Source of the DNA: RH-AL1 sp965198485
Lineage (GTDB): Bacteria > Pseudomonadota > Alphaproteobacteria > Rhizobiales > Beijerinckiaceae
Reading direction: 5' to 3'
Assembly (NCBI GenBank): GCA_965198485.1
Contig: CBDAPQ010000005.1
Location: 3,038,001 to 3,102,000, forward strand
Length of the DNA: 64,000 nt
The translations under genes were made by a program, and so were the position numbers. The notes under the pieces were generated by a model that was not told the DNA's origin, made no database searches, and saw only the letters and a program-made list of their open reading frames with translations. Shown here one piece after another: positions 16,505 through 24,870 of this stretch; position 1 is the stretch's first letter, and each line of letters starts with the position of its first letter.

Positions 16505-17254
16505 CTAAACGAGGGACGGCGTCTTGTCGGCCGCGGCCGCCTTCACGCGATTGGCCTCGGCGAGCGCGGCGAGAGTCGCCTGCCCTTCGGGCTGGATCAG
16601 GCCGCAGGACATGATGAGCTTTGCGGCATCCTCGGGCGTGACGTCGATCTCGATGACGTCCCGCGCCGGCAGGTAGAAGTAGAATCCCGTCGTCGGGTTG
16701 GGGGCGCAGGGCAGGAACACCGAGACGCGCTCGCCCTGGTCCTGGGGCAGATGCGCGTCGATCGTGGTCGAGGGCGGCGCGGAGATGAACACCACCGTCC
16801 ACTGCCCGGGCACGGGGAACTGCACGAGACCCACGCGGCGGAACGAGGTGCCGGTCTGCGAGAACAGGGTCTCGAAGATCTGCTTGGCGCCGCGATAGAT
16901 CGAGCGGATCACCGGAGTGCGGTCGAGCAGCTGCTCGCCGAACGAGATCAGGGTGCGCCCGACGATGTTGGCGGTGATGAAGCCGAGCAAGGTGAGGCCG
17001 ACGAAGGCGAAGATCACGCCGAAGCCCGGCAGCGGCACCGGCAGGTAGTTGTCGGGCCAGAAGCGCACCGGGACTACCTTGCGCACCGCGTTGTCGACGG
17101 TGTCGACGAACCACCAGGTGATGAAGCCGGTGAGCACAAGAGGCCCTGCGACCACGATGCCGGTCAGGAACCAGGTCCGGATGCGGGCGCCGATCCCGGG
17201 TCCTTTCGGGCGCGGCGCGGCGCCGGGTGAGATCGCGGGGGACGCTTCGTTCAT
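16505..17254 (-). CDS. DUF502 membrane protein
   Basis: From ATG 17254 the protein has 249 residues. A cytoplasmic leader (GIGARIRTWFLTG) precedes two membrane helices, about residues 28-50 and 75-98, with the DUF502 signature GLTLLGFITANIVGRTL and TPVIRSIYRGAKQIFETL after the second helix. The C-terminal domain is soluble (VSVFLPCAPNPTTGFYFYLPARDV). DUF502 proteins are of unknown function. It lies 17 bases upstream of thrB, so a shared transcript is likely. The frame stays open to 17482, but the upstream part is Arg-rich and not family-like. Confidence 0.92.
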   Translation of the reverse strand: MNEASPAISPGAAPRPKGPGIGARIRTWFLTGIVVAGPLVLTGFITWWFVDTVDNAVRKVVPVRFWPDNYLPVPLPGFGVIFAFVGLTLLGFITANIVGRTLISFGEQLLDRTPVIRSIYRGAKQIFETLFSQTGTSFRRVGLVQFPVPGQWTVVFISAPPSTTIDAHLPQDQGERVSVFLPCAPNPTTGFYFYLPARDVIEIDVTPEDAAKLIMSCGLIQPEGQATLAALAEANRVKAAAADKTPSLV

Positions 17255-17491
17255 GCTGTTGGCCCCCACCGCATCGATCGAATCTTCTAATGGACGAGGC
17301 CGCTGGTTGGAATGGGGCGGCCGGCAGGAATGGACGCTCGTGCGTTGCAGCAGGCGCCGTGCCGGTATGACGAAAAGCGCCGCGGGCTGCCGAAAAACCT
17401 CCGTGACCGGCCGTTCCGCCGAAGACCGGATGCCTGAGATCGAGCACCAAGCCACGGCTGTATTTCTACGACCCCGGTCCATATATCGAGA

Positions 17492-17881
17492 ATGTCCGAC
17501 GCGCCTCCCGGCCCCACCGCTGCTCCCGTCCAGCCCTCGGCTTTCGCGACGGGGCTGGCGGGCCGTTGCCCGCGTTGCGGCAAAGGTAGCATCTTCGACG
17601 GCTTCCTGGCTTTGAAAGCGAGCTGTCCGGTCTGCGGCCTCGACCTCACCAAGGCCGACACCGGCGACGGTCCCGCGTTCTTTGCCTCTTTCATCGGCGG
17701 CTTCGTCCTGCTCGCCGTCGGCGTCTGGGTGCAGGTCGCCTACGAGCCGCCGTTTTGGGTCTACGCGGTGCTGCTCATCGTCGGGTCGCTGCTGATCATT
17801 GGCATGATCCGCCCGATCAAGGGGCTGCTGGCGGCCCTGCAGTACACTAACAAGGCCGAACAGGGCCGCTTCGAGCCATGA
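17492..17881 (+). CDS. DUF983 zinc-ribbon membrane protein
   Basis: The 129-residue protein has a four-cysteine zinc ribbon, CPRC (26-29) and CPVC (45-48), followed by two membrane helices (about 62-82 and 88-108). DUF983 genes in alphaproteobacteria sit next to cytochrome oxidase assembly genes, and here the stop overlaps the SURF1 start (ATGA at 17878-17881). A role in cytochrome c oxidase biogenesis is therefore likely but unproven. The oxidase subunit genes themselves are not in the window. Confidence 0.93.
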   Translation: MSDAPPGPTAAPVQPSAFATGLAGRCPRCGKGSIFDGFLALKASCPVCGLDLTKADTGDGPAFFASFIGGFVLLAVGVWVQVAYEPPFWVYAVLLIVGSLLIIGMIRPIKGLLAALQYTNKAEQGRFEP

Positions 17882-18666
17882 CGATCGACCGTTCCCGCCT
17901 GCGGCCCCTGCTGGTCCCCGCGATCTTCACCCTCGTTATCGGTGCTTTCCTCGTAGGGCTCGGCATCTGGCAGCTCGAACGCCTCGCATGGAAGGATGCC
18001 ATCGTTGCTCGCATCGAGGCGCGCACCAAGGCCGCGCCGCAGCCTTTGCCGCCGCGCAGTATCTGGGACACGCTGAAGCCCGACGACTACGAGTACCGCC
18101 GGGTCACGATCACCGGCCGCTTCGACAACGCCAAGGAGGCCTACATCCTGCGCGCTTCCGCTGACGGCCCGGTCTACCACGTGCTGACCCCGCTTGCCCT
18201 CGCGGGCGGCGGCACGGTGCTGGTCGATCGCGGCTCCGTGCCGGCCGAGCGCCGCAACCCGCGGACTCGGCTGGCCGGCCAGCCTTCCGGCGTGGTCACG
18301 GTTGTCGGCCTGATGCGCCCGCCGGAAGCCCGCAACCCCTTCACACCTGCCGACGAGCCGGGCAAGGACCGCTTCTACACGCGCGACCCGGCGGAGATCG
18401 CCACGCATTTCGAACTCAACGACGCCGCGCCCTTCGTGATCGACGCCGACGCCACTCCCAACCCCGGCGGCTGGCCGAAGGGCGGCGACACGATCGTCGA
18501 GGTGCCCAACAATCATTTCTCCTACGCGCTGACGTGGTTCGGGCTTGCGCTCGGCCTGTTCACCGTCTTTGTGAGCTACGCATGGAAGCGCCTCATGGAG
18601 CCGCCCGAGGTGGACGGATCTCGCAACGAGGTCACCGGCGAAGCCGCCAGTTCGTCCGCCGGCTGA
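17878..18666 (+). CDS. SURF1-family cytochrome c oxidase assembly protein
   Basis: The 262-residue protein has the SURF1 plan: an N-terminal helix (about 10-32) with GIWQLERLAWKDA, a periplasmic domain containing YEYRRVTITGRFDNAKEAYI and VLVDRGSVPAERRNP, and a C-terminal helix (about 220-240) after NNHFSYALTWFGLALGL. SURF1 helps insert haem a into subunit I of aa3-type oxidase. Translation is coupled to DUF983 by a four-base overlap. thrC follows after 54 bases. Confidence 0.95.
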   Translation: MTIDRSRLRPLLVPAIFTLVIGAFLVGLGIWQLERLAWKDAIVARIEARTKAAPQPLPPRSIWDTLKPDDYEYRRVTITGRFDNAKEAYILRASADGPVYHVLTPLALAGGGTVLVDRGSVPAERRNPRTRLAGQPSGVVTVVGLMRPPEARNPFTPADEPGKDRFYTRDPAEIATHFELNDAAPFVIDADATPNPGGWPKGGDTIVEVPNNHFSYALTWFGLALGLFTVFVSYAWKRLMEPPEVDGSRNEVTGEAASSSAG

Positions 18667-18720
18667 GAACGCATCGGTCGCTGCCGTGCTAGAGCGAACG
18701 TCGATGGAACGGGTCCGGTC

Positions 18721-20142
18721 TTGAGGTACATTTCCACACGCGGCCAGGCGCCGACCCTGGGCTTCTCCGAGGCCATGTTGGCCGGGCTCGCGCGAGACGG
18801 CGGGCTGTATCTGCCGCAGAGCTACCCGCGGCTCTCCCCGCACGAGATCGCGGGCTTTGCGGGTCAACCTTATGCCGAGGTCGCCAGCGCTGTGTTGACG
18901 CCGTTCCTCGGCGGCGACCTCGACGCGACCACGCTTGCCGGCATGATCGAGATCGGGCTGAAGGACTTTCGTCACCCGGCCATCACGCCGCTGGCGCAGG
19001 TCGGCGACAACCTCTTCGTGCTCGAGCTCTTTCACGGGCCGACGCTGGCCTTCAAGGACCTGGCGATGCAGCTGCTCGCCCGGCTCATGGAGCACGCGCT
19101 GATGCGCCGGGGACAGCACGCCACGATCGTCGGCGCGACGTCGGGCGACACCGGCGCCGCGGCCATCGAGGCGTTCCGCGGGTTGAAGAACATCGACGTC
19201 GTGATCTTGTACCCTCACGAGCGCGTCAGCCCGGTGCAGCGCCGGCAGATGACGACGGCCGAGGGCGACAACATCCACGTCGTGGCGCTCGAGGGTACGT
19301 TCGACGATTGCCAGGCGGCGGTGAAGGCGCTCTTCAACCACGCCGCCTTTCGCGACGAATACGGCCTCTCCGGCGTCAATTCGATCAACTGGGCCCGCGT
19401 GCTGGCGCAGACCGTGTATTACTTTACGAGCGCCGTGGCGCTCGGCGCGCCGCACCGCAAGATCAGCTATACCGTGCCCACCGGCAATTTCGGTGACATC
19501 CTCGCGGGGTGGATCGCCAAGCGCATGGGCCTGCCGATCGAGCGTCTCGTCATCGCCACCAACGAGAACGACATCCTTGTGCGCGCTCTGGAGGACGGGC
19601 GCTACGAGCAGCGCGGCGTCAGCCACACCATGTCGCCCTCGATGGACATCCAGGTGTCTTCGAATTTCGAGCGCCTGCTCTTCGAGCTTGGCGGCCGCGA
19701 CGGCGCCCGCATCCGCACCGAGATGGACACGCTCAAGCAGGCGCGGGGCTTCACGCTGCCTGCCGCCACGCTCGACGCCTTGCGCCAGGAGTTCGATGCC
19801 GGCGCCACGAGCGAGGACGAGACCGCTGCCGAGATCGCGCGCTGCTGGCACCAGGCCGGCGAGCTGGTCGATCCGCACACCGCCGTCGGTCTGCACGTCG
19901 CCCGCCAGGTCCAGGCCAAGGATCCGGCGACGCCGATGGTGGTGCTAGGCACCGCCCATGCCGCCAAGTTCCCCGACGCGATCGAGCGCGCCATCGGCAT
20001 CCGACCGCCTCTGCCGGCGCATCTCGCCGAGCTGCTCGGCCGCCAGGAGCGCTTCACCGTCGTGGCCAACGATCAGGGCGCCATCGAGCGCTTCATCCGC
20101 GACAAGGTCGACGCCGGGCGCGCGCTGAAGTCCGCGTCGTGA
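18721..20142 (+). CDS. thrC: Threonine synthase
   Basis: The 473-residue PLP enzyme converts O-phosphohomoserine to threonine. It starts with TTG (MRYISTRGQAPTLGFSEAML), exactly the family opening. The Schiff-base lysine is Lys112 in HGPTLAFKDLAMQ, and the phosphate-binding motif is ATSGDTGAAA (about 141-150). GVNSINWARVLAQ and YTVPTGNFGDILAG are further signatures. Length matches the long bacterial/fungal-type (class I) threonine synthases. The stop overlaps the start of the M16 peptidase gene (GTGA). Confidence 0.97.
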   Translation: MRYISTRGQAPTLGFSEAMLAGLARDGGLYLPQSYPRLSPHEIAGFAGQPYAEVASAVLTPFLGGDLDATTLAGMIEIGLKDFRHPAITPLAQVGDNLFVLELFHGPTLAFKDLAMQLLARLMEHALMRRGQHATIVGATSGDTGAAAIEAFRGLKNIDVVILYPHERVSPVQRRQMTTAEGDNIHVVALEGTFDDCQAAVKALFNHAAFRDEYGLSGVNSINWARVLAQTVYYFTSAVALGAPHRKISYTVPTGNFGDILAGWIAKRMGLPIERLVIATNENDILVRALEDGRYEQRGVSHTMSPSMDIQVSSNFERLLFELGGRDGARIRTEMDTLKQARGFTLPAATLDALRQEFDAGATSEDETAAEIARCWHQAGELVDPHTAVGLHVARQVQAKDPATPMVVLGTAHAAKFPDAIERAIGIRPPLPAHLAELLGRQERFTVVANDQGAIERFIRDKVDAGRALKSAS

Positions 20143-21413
20143 CGATCGAGATCACCGAGCTGCCGGGCGGCCTCCGGGTCGTCACGCAGGCCATGCCGCA
20201 GCTCGAGACGGCCTCGCTCGGCGTTTGGATCGGGGCCGGCTCGCGCCACGAGAGCGACGCCGAGCAGGGCCTCTCGCACCTGCTCGAGCACATGGCCTTC
20301 AAGGGCACGCACCGCCGTTCCGCCCGCGCCATCAACGAGGAGATCGAGGCCGTCGGCGGCGACCTCAATGCCGCCACGGGCGTCGAGCAGACCGCCTATT
20401 ACGCCCACGTGCTCGCCGGCGACGCGCCGCTCGCCCTCGACATCCTCGCCGATATCCTGACCCAGTCGACCTTCGCCGAGGCCGACCTGGAGCGCGAGAA
20501 GGGCGTCATCCTGCAGGAGATCGGCGCCGTCGAGGACACGCCCGACGACCTCGTCCACGACCTCTTCGGTGCCGCCGCCTATGCCGACCAGCCGATCGGG
20601 CGCGCCATCCTCGGCACGCCCGAGAGCGTCGCCGGCTTCACCCGAAATACGGTCGGCGCCTATCTCGGCCGGCATTATCGCGCGCCCGCCACAATCGTGG
20701 CCGCCGCCGGACGGGTCGAGCACGCCCGCATCTGCGACGAGGCCGCCGCCCGTTTCGCCGCGCTCGCGGGCGAGGGCGAGACCGAGCCCGTCGCCCCTGC
20801 CCCGGCGCGCTACACCGGCGGCGAGCAGCGCCTCAGGCGCCGGCTCGAGCAGGCCCAGATCATGGTCGGCTGGCAAGGCCTGGCCTATACCGACCCCGGC
20901 CATTACGCGCTGCAGGTCTTCGCCAACGCGGTTGGCGGCGGCGCCTCCTCGCGCCTCTACGCCGACGTGCGCGAGGAGCGCGGCCTCTGTTACGCGATCA
21001 ACGCCTTCCACTGGTCCTACGCCGACACCGGCCTGCTGGGCTTCTACGCCGCCACCGGCGCGCGCGACGTAACCGAGCTCATGGCGGTATCGCTCGACGC
21101 CGTGGCGCAGGCCGCCCACGACCTTACCGAGGCCGAGATCGGCCGCGCCAAGGCGCAGATGAAGGTCTCGCTGCTGGCCGCCCTGGAGTCGCCCGGCGCC
21201 CGCGCCGAGCAGGTCGCGCGCCAGCTGCTGGCCTTCGGCCGAGTTCTCCCGCGCGACGAGGTGGTCGCCGCCATCGAGGATCTCGACGTCGCCGCCGTGC
21301 GCGCCGCCGGGGCGCGGGCGCTGGCTAGCCGCGCCACCGTCGCCGCCATCGGCCCGGTGGCCAAGGTGCTCCGTCCCGACCAGGTCGGAGCACGCGTCGC
21401 GGGCCACGCCTGA
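20139..21413 (+). CDS. M16 family zinc peptidase
   Basis: The GTG at 20139 overlaps the thrC stop; the protein has 424 residues. The inverted zinc motif HLLEH (residues 47-51) lies in GLSHLLEHMAFKGT, and the downstream glutamate ligand is expected in the helix LEREKGVILQEIGAVEDTPDD. The second half carries GGGASSRLYADVREERGLCY, the region that contacts substrate in processing-peptidase relatives. This is the single-domain-pair M16B class related to mitochondrial processing peptidase beta. Substrates are unknown. The thrC-M16-GNAT order recurs in Rhizobiales. Confidence 0.95.
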   Translation: MTIEITELPGGLRVVTQAMPQLETASLGVWIGAGSRHESDAEQGLSHLLEHMAFKGTHRRSARAINEEIEAVGGDLNAATGVEQTAYYAHVLAGDAPLALDILADILTQSTFAEADLEREKGVILQEIGAVEDTPDDLVHDLFGAAAYADQPIGRAILGTPESVAGFTRNTVGAYLGRHYRAPATIVAAAGRVEHARICDEAAARFAALAGEGETEPVAPAPARYTGGEQRLRRRLEQAQIMVGWQGLAYTDPGHYALQVFANAVGGGASSRLYADVREERGLCYAINAFHWSYADTGLLGFYAATGARDVTELMAVSLDAVAQAAHDLTEAEIGRAKAQMKVSLLAALESPGARAEQVARQLLAFGRVLPRDEVVAAIEDLDVAAVRAAGARALASRATVAAIGPVAKVLRPDQVGARVAGHA

Positions 21414-22021
21414 TGGCGCTGTTCCGCACGCTGATCCGCGACAGCGCGACCTTCGTGCGCGGCGACGGGGTCTATCTGCGCCCGGCGGATATGAGCGATT
21501 TCGACGATTGGGCGGCGCTGCGCCACTTGTCGCGCGCCTTCCTCTCGCCTTGGGAGCCGACTTGGCCGGCCGACGACCTCACTCGCGCCGCCTTCCGCCG
21601 CCGCCTTCGCCGCCACGCCGGCGAGATCGAGAACGACGACGCCTACCCTTTCCTGGTGTTCCGCGAATGCGACGACGCCCTGCTCGGAGGCCTGACCTTC
21701 GGCCAGGTCAAGCGCGGCGTCGCCCAATCCACTACGCTCGGCTACTGGATGGGACAGCCCTTCGCCGGCCAGGGCTGGATGGCCCGCGCGGTGCGCGCCG
21801 CCACCGGCTTTGCCTTCTCCTCGCTGCGCCTCCATCGCATCGAGGCCGCCTGCCTGCCGGCCAACGACGCCTCCATCCGCCTGCTGGAGCGCAGCAACTT
21901 CCACCGCGAGGGCGTCGCACGCGCCTACCTCCGCATCAACGGCCTATGGCAGGACCACCTGCTCTACGCGCTGCTGGAGAGCGATCCCGTCGCGCTGAAA
22001 CTGCCGCGACGGGAGAAGTAG
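21413..22021 (+). CDS. GNAT N-acetyltransferase (RimJ-like)
   Basis: The 202-residue protein overlaps the M16 stop by one base (TGATG). It shows the acetyltransferase pattern of the RimJ/RimL group: VYLRPADMSDFDDWAALR at the N-terminus, LGYWMGQPFAGQGWMARAV with the acetyl-CoA pyrophosphate loop (QPFAGQGWM), and FSSLRLHRIEAACLPANDASIRLLERSNFHREG. It may acetylate a ribosomal protein N-terminus, but the substrate cannot be read from sequence. Last gene of the thrC run; it converges with the alpha/beta hydrolase with four bases between the stops. Confidence 0.93.
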   Translation: MALFRTLIRDSATFVRGDGVYLRPADMSDFDDWAALRHLSRAFLSPWEPTWPADDLTRAAFRRRLRRHAGEIENDDAYPFLVFRECDDALLGGLTFGQVKRGVAQSTTLGYWMGQPFAGQGWMARAVRAATGFAFSSLRLHRIEAACLPANDASIRLLERSNFHREGVARAYLRINGLWQDHLLYALLESDPVALKLPRREK

Positions 22022-22025
22022 GACC

Positions 22026-22844
22026 TCAGCGCAGGAAGGCGACCAGGTCCTCGTTCAGCCGCTCGTGGTGGGTGAAGGGCACGGCGTGGGGTGCGCCCTC
22101 GTAGACCTTCAGCTCGGCGTCGGCGATCATCTCAGCCGCCACCTTGCCGGAGATTGCGATCGGCACGGTCTGGTCGGCGTCGCCGTGGATCACCAGGGTC
22201 GGCACCTTGAAGGCGGCCATGTCCGGCCGCAGGTCGGTCTCGCCGAAGGCGCGGACGCAGTCGATCGTGGCCTTCGGGCTCGCCATCATGGCGAGGGTGC
22301 CGGTCCACTCGATGAGGTCGCTCGACACCGGCGAGGACAGCAGGCCGACACCGAAGAAGGTCTTGGAGAAGTCCGCCAAAAACTTCGGCCGATCCTTCTT
22401 CAGCCCGTCGACCATGCCGTCGAAGACGCTCTTGGGCGCGCCGTCGGGATGGTCGTCCGTCTGCAGCAGGAACGGGCAGATCGAGGAAACCAGCACGGCC
22501 TTCGACACGTCGGCGCCGCCGTGGCGCGACATGTAGCGGGCGATCTCGCCGCCGCCCATGGAGAAGCCCACCAGCGCCGCGTCCTTGAGCGACAGCCCCT
22601 GCATCACGGCGGCGAGGTCGTCGGCCATCGTGTCGTAGTCGTAGCCGGTCCAGGGCTGGTCGGAGCGGCCGAAGCCGCGGCGGTCGTAGGCGATGACGCG
22701 GAACCCGGCATGGGCCAGCGCCGGGGCCTGGTACTCCCACATGTCGGCGTCGAGCGGCCAGCCGTGGATCAGCACCACCGGGCGGCCCTGCCCCCAATCC
22801 TTGTAGTAGAGCTGCGTGCCGTCCTTGGCCTTGATGAAGGGCAT
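22026..22844 (-). CDS. Alpha/beta hydrolase (non-haem chloroperoxidase/arylesterase type)
   Basis: From ATG 22844 (MPFIKAKDGTQLYYKDWG) the enzyme has 272 residues. The oxyanion motif HGWPLDADMW, the nucleophile elbow GFSMGGGE (Ser95), the acid in HGDADQTVPI and the His in GAPHAVPFTHHE make up a complete triad. This is the cofactor-free haloperoxidase/esterase group, with the characteristic YDRRGFGRSDQPWTGYDYD segment. Probable physiological role is ester hydrolysis. The frame extends to 22886 but the MPFI start fits the family. The gene is monocistronic and followed upstream by a long non-coding region. Confidence 0.93.
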   Translation of the reverse strand: MPFIKAKDGTQLYYKDWGQGRPVVLIHGWPLDADMWEYQAPALAHAGFRVIAYDRRGFGRSDQPWTGYDYDTMADDLAAVMQGLSLKDAALVGFSMGGGEIARYMSRHGGADVSKAVLVSSICPFLLQTDDHPDGAPKSVFDGMVDGLKKDRPKFLADFSKTFFGVGLLSSPVSSDLIEWTGTLAMMASPKATIDCVRAFGETDLRPDMAAFKVPTLVIHGDADQTVPIAISGKVAAEMIADAELKVYEGAPHAVPFTHHERLNEDLVAFLR

Positions 22845-23077
22845 GTGCGCATCCTCGTCCGACGGTGGCGTCAGGCCGGCGAACAAGGGCGGCGCGCAAC
22901 CGTTCCGCCGACCGGGCCGACGAGCGCGTCGAGCCGACGGCCATCAGTCGCCCGGCCGGGCGCGTAGGCGCCGGTGGCGGCGGCGCACCGCAAGATGAGC
23001 GAGCTGGCACCGCCGGGTAGCTTCTGCGGGACAGGCCACCCCGCATCAGGTTGCCGTTCGGCGACATTCCGCGCCGG

Positions 23078-23255
23078 GGACACACCCCCCGGCGATCGCC
23101 CATGCGCATTTTGCGTCGCGATGCGTCGCGCCCTACGCCCGAGCGTCCTGCCGCGACCGAACAGGCCGTCTCGCGCCCCCTCTCGCCGCCGTCCAATACG
23201 CGTGCGGACACACCCCCTCGCGTTCAACATCCCCTTTTTGCGTCACCATGCGTCA
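23078..23255 (+). repeat. Pair of imperfect 50-base direct repeats, 129-base spacing
   Basis: Copies at 23078-23127 and 23207-23255 both begin GGACACACCCCC and both end with TTTTGCGTC, three variable bases, then ATGCGTC. The middle 15-20 bases differ. Spacing from start to start is 129 bases. No protein-coding explanation fits. They could be binding sites or remnants of an extragenic repeat family. Confidence 0.6.
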
Positions 23256-23409
23256 TCCACCGGGCCCGAGCAATCCCGGTTAGAGGTAAAATGACCGGAG
23301 AAACGGCGGGTTCCGTGCCAGTCGCGGTCTTGTGGGGGCGCGCGCTACGCGAACCCGGATTGAAGCCCACCTGGGAGGACGCGCGCCGGCGAAGGCGCGA
23401 CCGCGCGGC

Positions 23410-23555
23410 CCAGCCAGGACGGCACGGCGGCAGGACCCATCCCCTTTTCCGTATCAAGGACCTGCCACCGGCGGAGCCGGCGCGGGCTCTGTCCGCGTCC
23501 TTGACACGAAAAAAGGGATGGGTTTGGGAAGGCCGTTCCTTCGAAGGACGGCTCC
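23410..23555. repeat. Large palindromic extragenic element, copy 1
   Basis: The core stem pairs 23435-23461 (ACCCATCCCCTTTTCCGTAT then CAAGGAC) with 23497-23523 (GTCCTTGACACG then AAAAAAGGGATGGGT) with a few mismatches, around a GC-rich loop containing CCGGCGGAGCCGGCGCGGGC. Outer arms extend to about 23411 and 23555, where CCTTCGAAGG makes a second small hairpin. A better-paired copy lies at 24871-25020. The element ends about 40 bases before the dienelactone hydrolase start. Confidence 0.8.
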
Positions 23556-23594
23556 GCCGACGTCGGCGAGACCCTAGCCCCGGAGCCTCCGGCC

Positions 23595-24350
23595 ATGATC
23601 CTGCGCGGCGACGAGACCCTCGACGTGCCCGTGCCCGGCTCAGGCCCCATGCGCCTGCACCTGTTCCGCCCCGTCGCCGACGGCACGTACCCCGGCGTGC
23701 TGTTCTTCTCGGAGATCTACCAGGTGACGGACCCGATCCGCCGCCTCGCCGCGCTGGTGGCGGGGCACGGCTTCGTCGTCGGCGTGCCGGAGGTCTACCA
23801 CGAGTACGAGGCGCCGGGCACGGTGCTGGCCTACGATCCCGCCGGCACCGATCGCGGCAATGCGCTCAAGTTCGCCAAGCCCGTCGCCGCCCACGATGCC
23901 GACGCCCGCGCCGGCCTCGCGGCGCTGGCCGCGCACCCCGCCTGCACCGGCCGCCTCGCCACGCTGGGGGTGTGCCTGGGCGGCCACCTCGCGCTGCGCG
24001 CCGCGCTCGATCCGTCGGTGTCCGCCGCCGCCTGCTTCTACCCGACCGACGTCCATTCCGGCACGCTCGGCCGCGAGTCCCGCGACGCCGGCGAGCCCGA
24101 CGGCACCCTCGCCCGGCTCGACGCGCTGAAGGCCGAGACCCTGTTCGTGTTCGGCCGCCAGGACCCCCACGTCCCCTTCGCCGGCCGCGAGGCCATCCGC
24201 GCCCGCCTCGAGGCGGTCGGCGCCCGCTACGAGTGGCACGAGGTCAACGCCGCCCACGCCTTCCTGCGCGACGAGGGGCCGAGGTACGACCCCCGACTGT
24301 TCGGGCAGGCGGTGGGATGGATGCTGGACGTGTTCGCGCGGGTGCTGTGA
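23595..24350 (+). CDS. Dienelactone hydrolase family protein
   Basis: The 251-residue protein has the Cys-Asp-His triad of the family: Cys127 in LGVCLGGH, Asp in GRQDPHVPFAGR (about residue 181), His in VNAAHAFLRDEG (about 219). The motif SEIYQV and YDPAGTDRGN are also usual. Dienelactone hydrolase opens lactone rings in chloroaromatic degradation, but most homologues, especially those outside catabolic clusters, have unknown substrates; no aromatic-degradation genes are near. It starts 40 bases after a palindromic element and is followed by a small secreted-protein gene. Confidence 0.9.
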   Translation: MILRGDETLDVPVPGSGPMRLHLFRPVADGTYPGVLFFSEIYQVTDPIRRLAALVAGHGFVVGVPEVYHEYEAPGTVLAYDPAGTDRGNALKFAKPVAAHDADARAGLAALAAHPACTGRLATLGVCLGGHLALRAALDPSVSAAACFYPTDVHSGTLGRESRDAGEPDGTLARLDALKAETLFVFGRQDPHVPFAGREAIRARLEAVGARYEWHEVNAAHAFLRDEGPRYDPRLFGQAVGWMLDVFARVL

Positions 24351-24434
24351 GGGCGGCGGCGAAACCGCGATGCGCACCCCACATGGAATGGAGTGTCGAC
24401 GGGCGTCCCCGCCCAAACGTCAAGGAGAAGACCC

Positions 24435-24710
24435 ATGTCGTTCACGAAAATCGCCCTGGTGGCTCTCGCGACGATGGCGGCGCCCGCCAGCGCCTGGGCG
24501 TTCGGCGCCGGCGCCGGCTGCGCCGACCTGCCCGACTATTACCGCGCGCAGGGCGCGCTTCAGGGCATGCCCGGCGCCTGCGACATGAGCGTCGAGCAGG
24601 CCCGCCGCATCGTCGCCGCGCAGGACGGCCCCGCCGCCGTCTACGCGCCGGTCGCCCCGGCGCCGCGGGCGCGGCACCGGCACCATCGGGTGCGCGCGCC
24701 GCAGGGGTAG
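24435..24710 (+). CDS. Small secreted protein, function unknown
   Basis: The 91-residue product starts at ATG 24435, seven bases after an AAGGAGA ribosome-binding site. It has a Sec signal peptide (MSFTKIALVALATMAAPASA, cleavage near AWA-FG), then about 45 residues with two cysteines (GCADLPDYY and GACDMSVEQ) that could form a disulfide, and a basic, His- and Arg-rich tail (RARHRHHRVRAP). I do not recognise a family. The dienelactone hydrolase gene ends 84 bases upstream and a palindromic repeat follows. Ribosome-binding site plus a good signal peptide make it a likely real gene. Confidence 0.75.
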   Translation: MSFTKIALVALATMAAPASAWAFGAGAGCADLPDYYRAQGALQGMPGACDMSVEQARRIVAAQDGPAAVYAPVAPAPRARHRHHRVRAPQG

Positions 24711-24726
24711 GGTGGCGGACGCCGCT

Positions 24727-24832
24727 TCATTGCGAGCGGAGCGAAGCCAGCCCGAGGGCCGTGGGTGACAATCTTGCAAGCGCGAGCCCGGCTACCCCGG
24801 GTCGCTGCGCTACGCTCGCGATGACGCCGCGG
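24727..24832. repeat. CATTGCGAGC-type extragenic palindrome
   Basis: The left arm, TTCATTGCGAGCGGAGCGAA, and the right arm, GGTCGCTGCGCTACGCTCGC followed by GATGACG, are inverted copies of each other with a few mismatches around about 60 bases of loop. A lone left arm occurs at 14993. Such repeats are common between genes in Rhizobiales chromosomes. It lies just downstream of the small secreted protein gene. Confidence 0.65.
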
Positions 24833-24870
24833 GACCAGCGCGCCAGCGCCGGCGCGCCCCGCGCGGACCC

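Larger units (their letters stand above)
22845..23594. other. 750-base intergenic region without a convincing gene
   Basis: The frames here are Arg/Pro/Ala-rich, lack ribosome-binding sites and resemble no family I know. The region holds two near-identical 50-base direct repeats (23078-23255) and a large palindromic element (23410-23555). Promoters for the flanking hydrolase genes must lie here but no clear hexamers stand out. Confidence 0.6.

Noticed and set aside
17761..19896. 711-codon minus-strand frame across SURF1 and thrC
   Set aside because: It crosses two well-conserved plus-strand genes and the gap between them, which no real gene would do.
22871..23457. Minus-strand frames of 119 and 77 codons in the long gap before the dienelactone hydrolase
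   Set aside because: Arg-rich, no ribosome-binding site, one runs through the palindromic element. Treated as non-coding.
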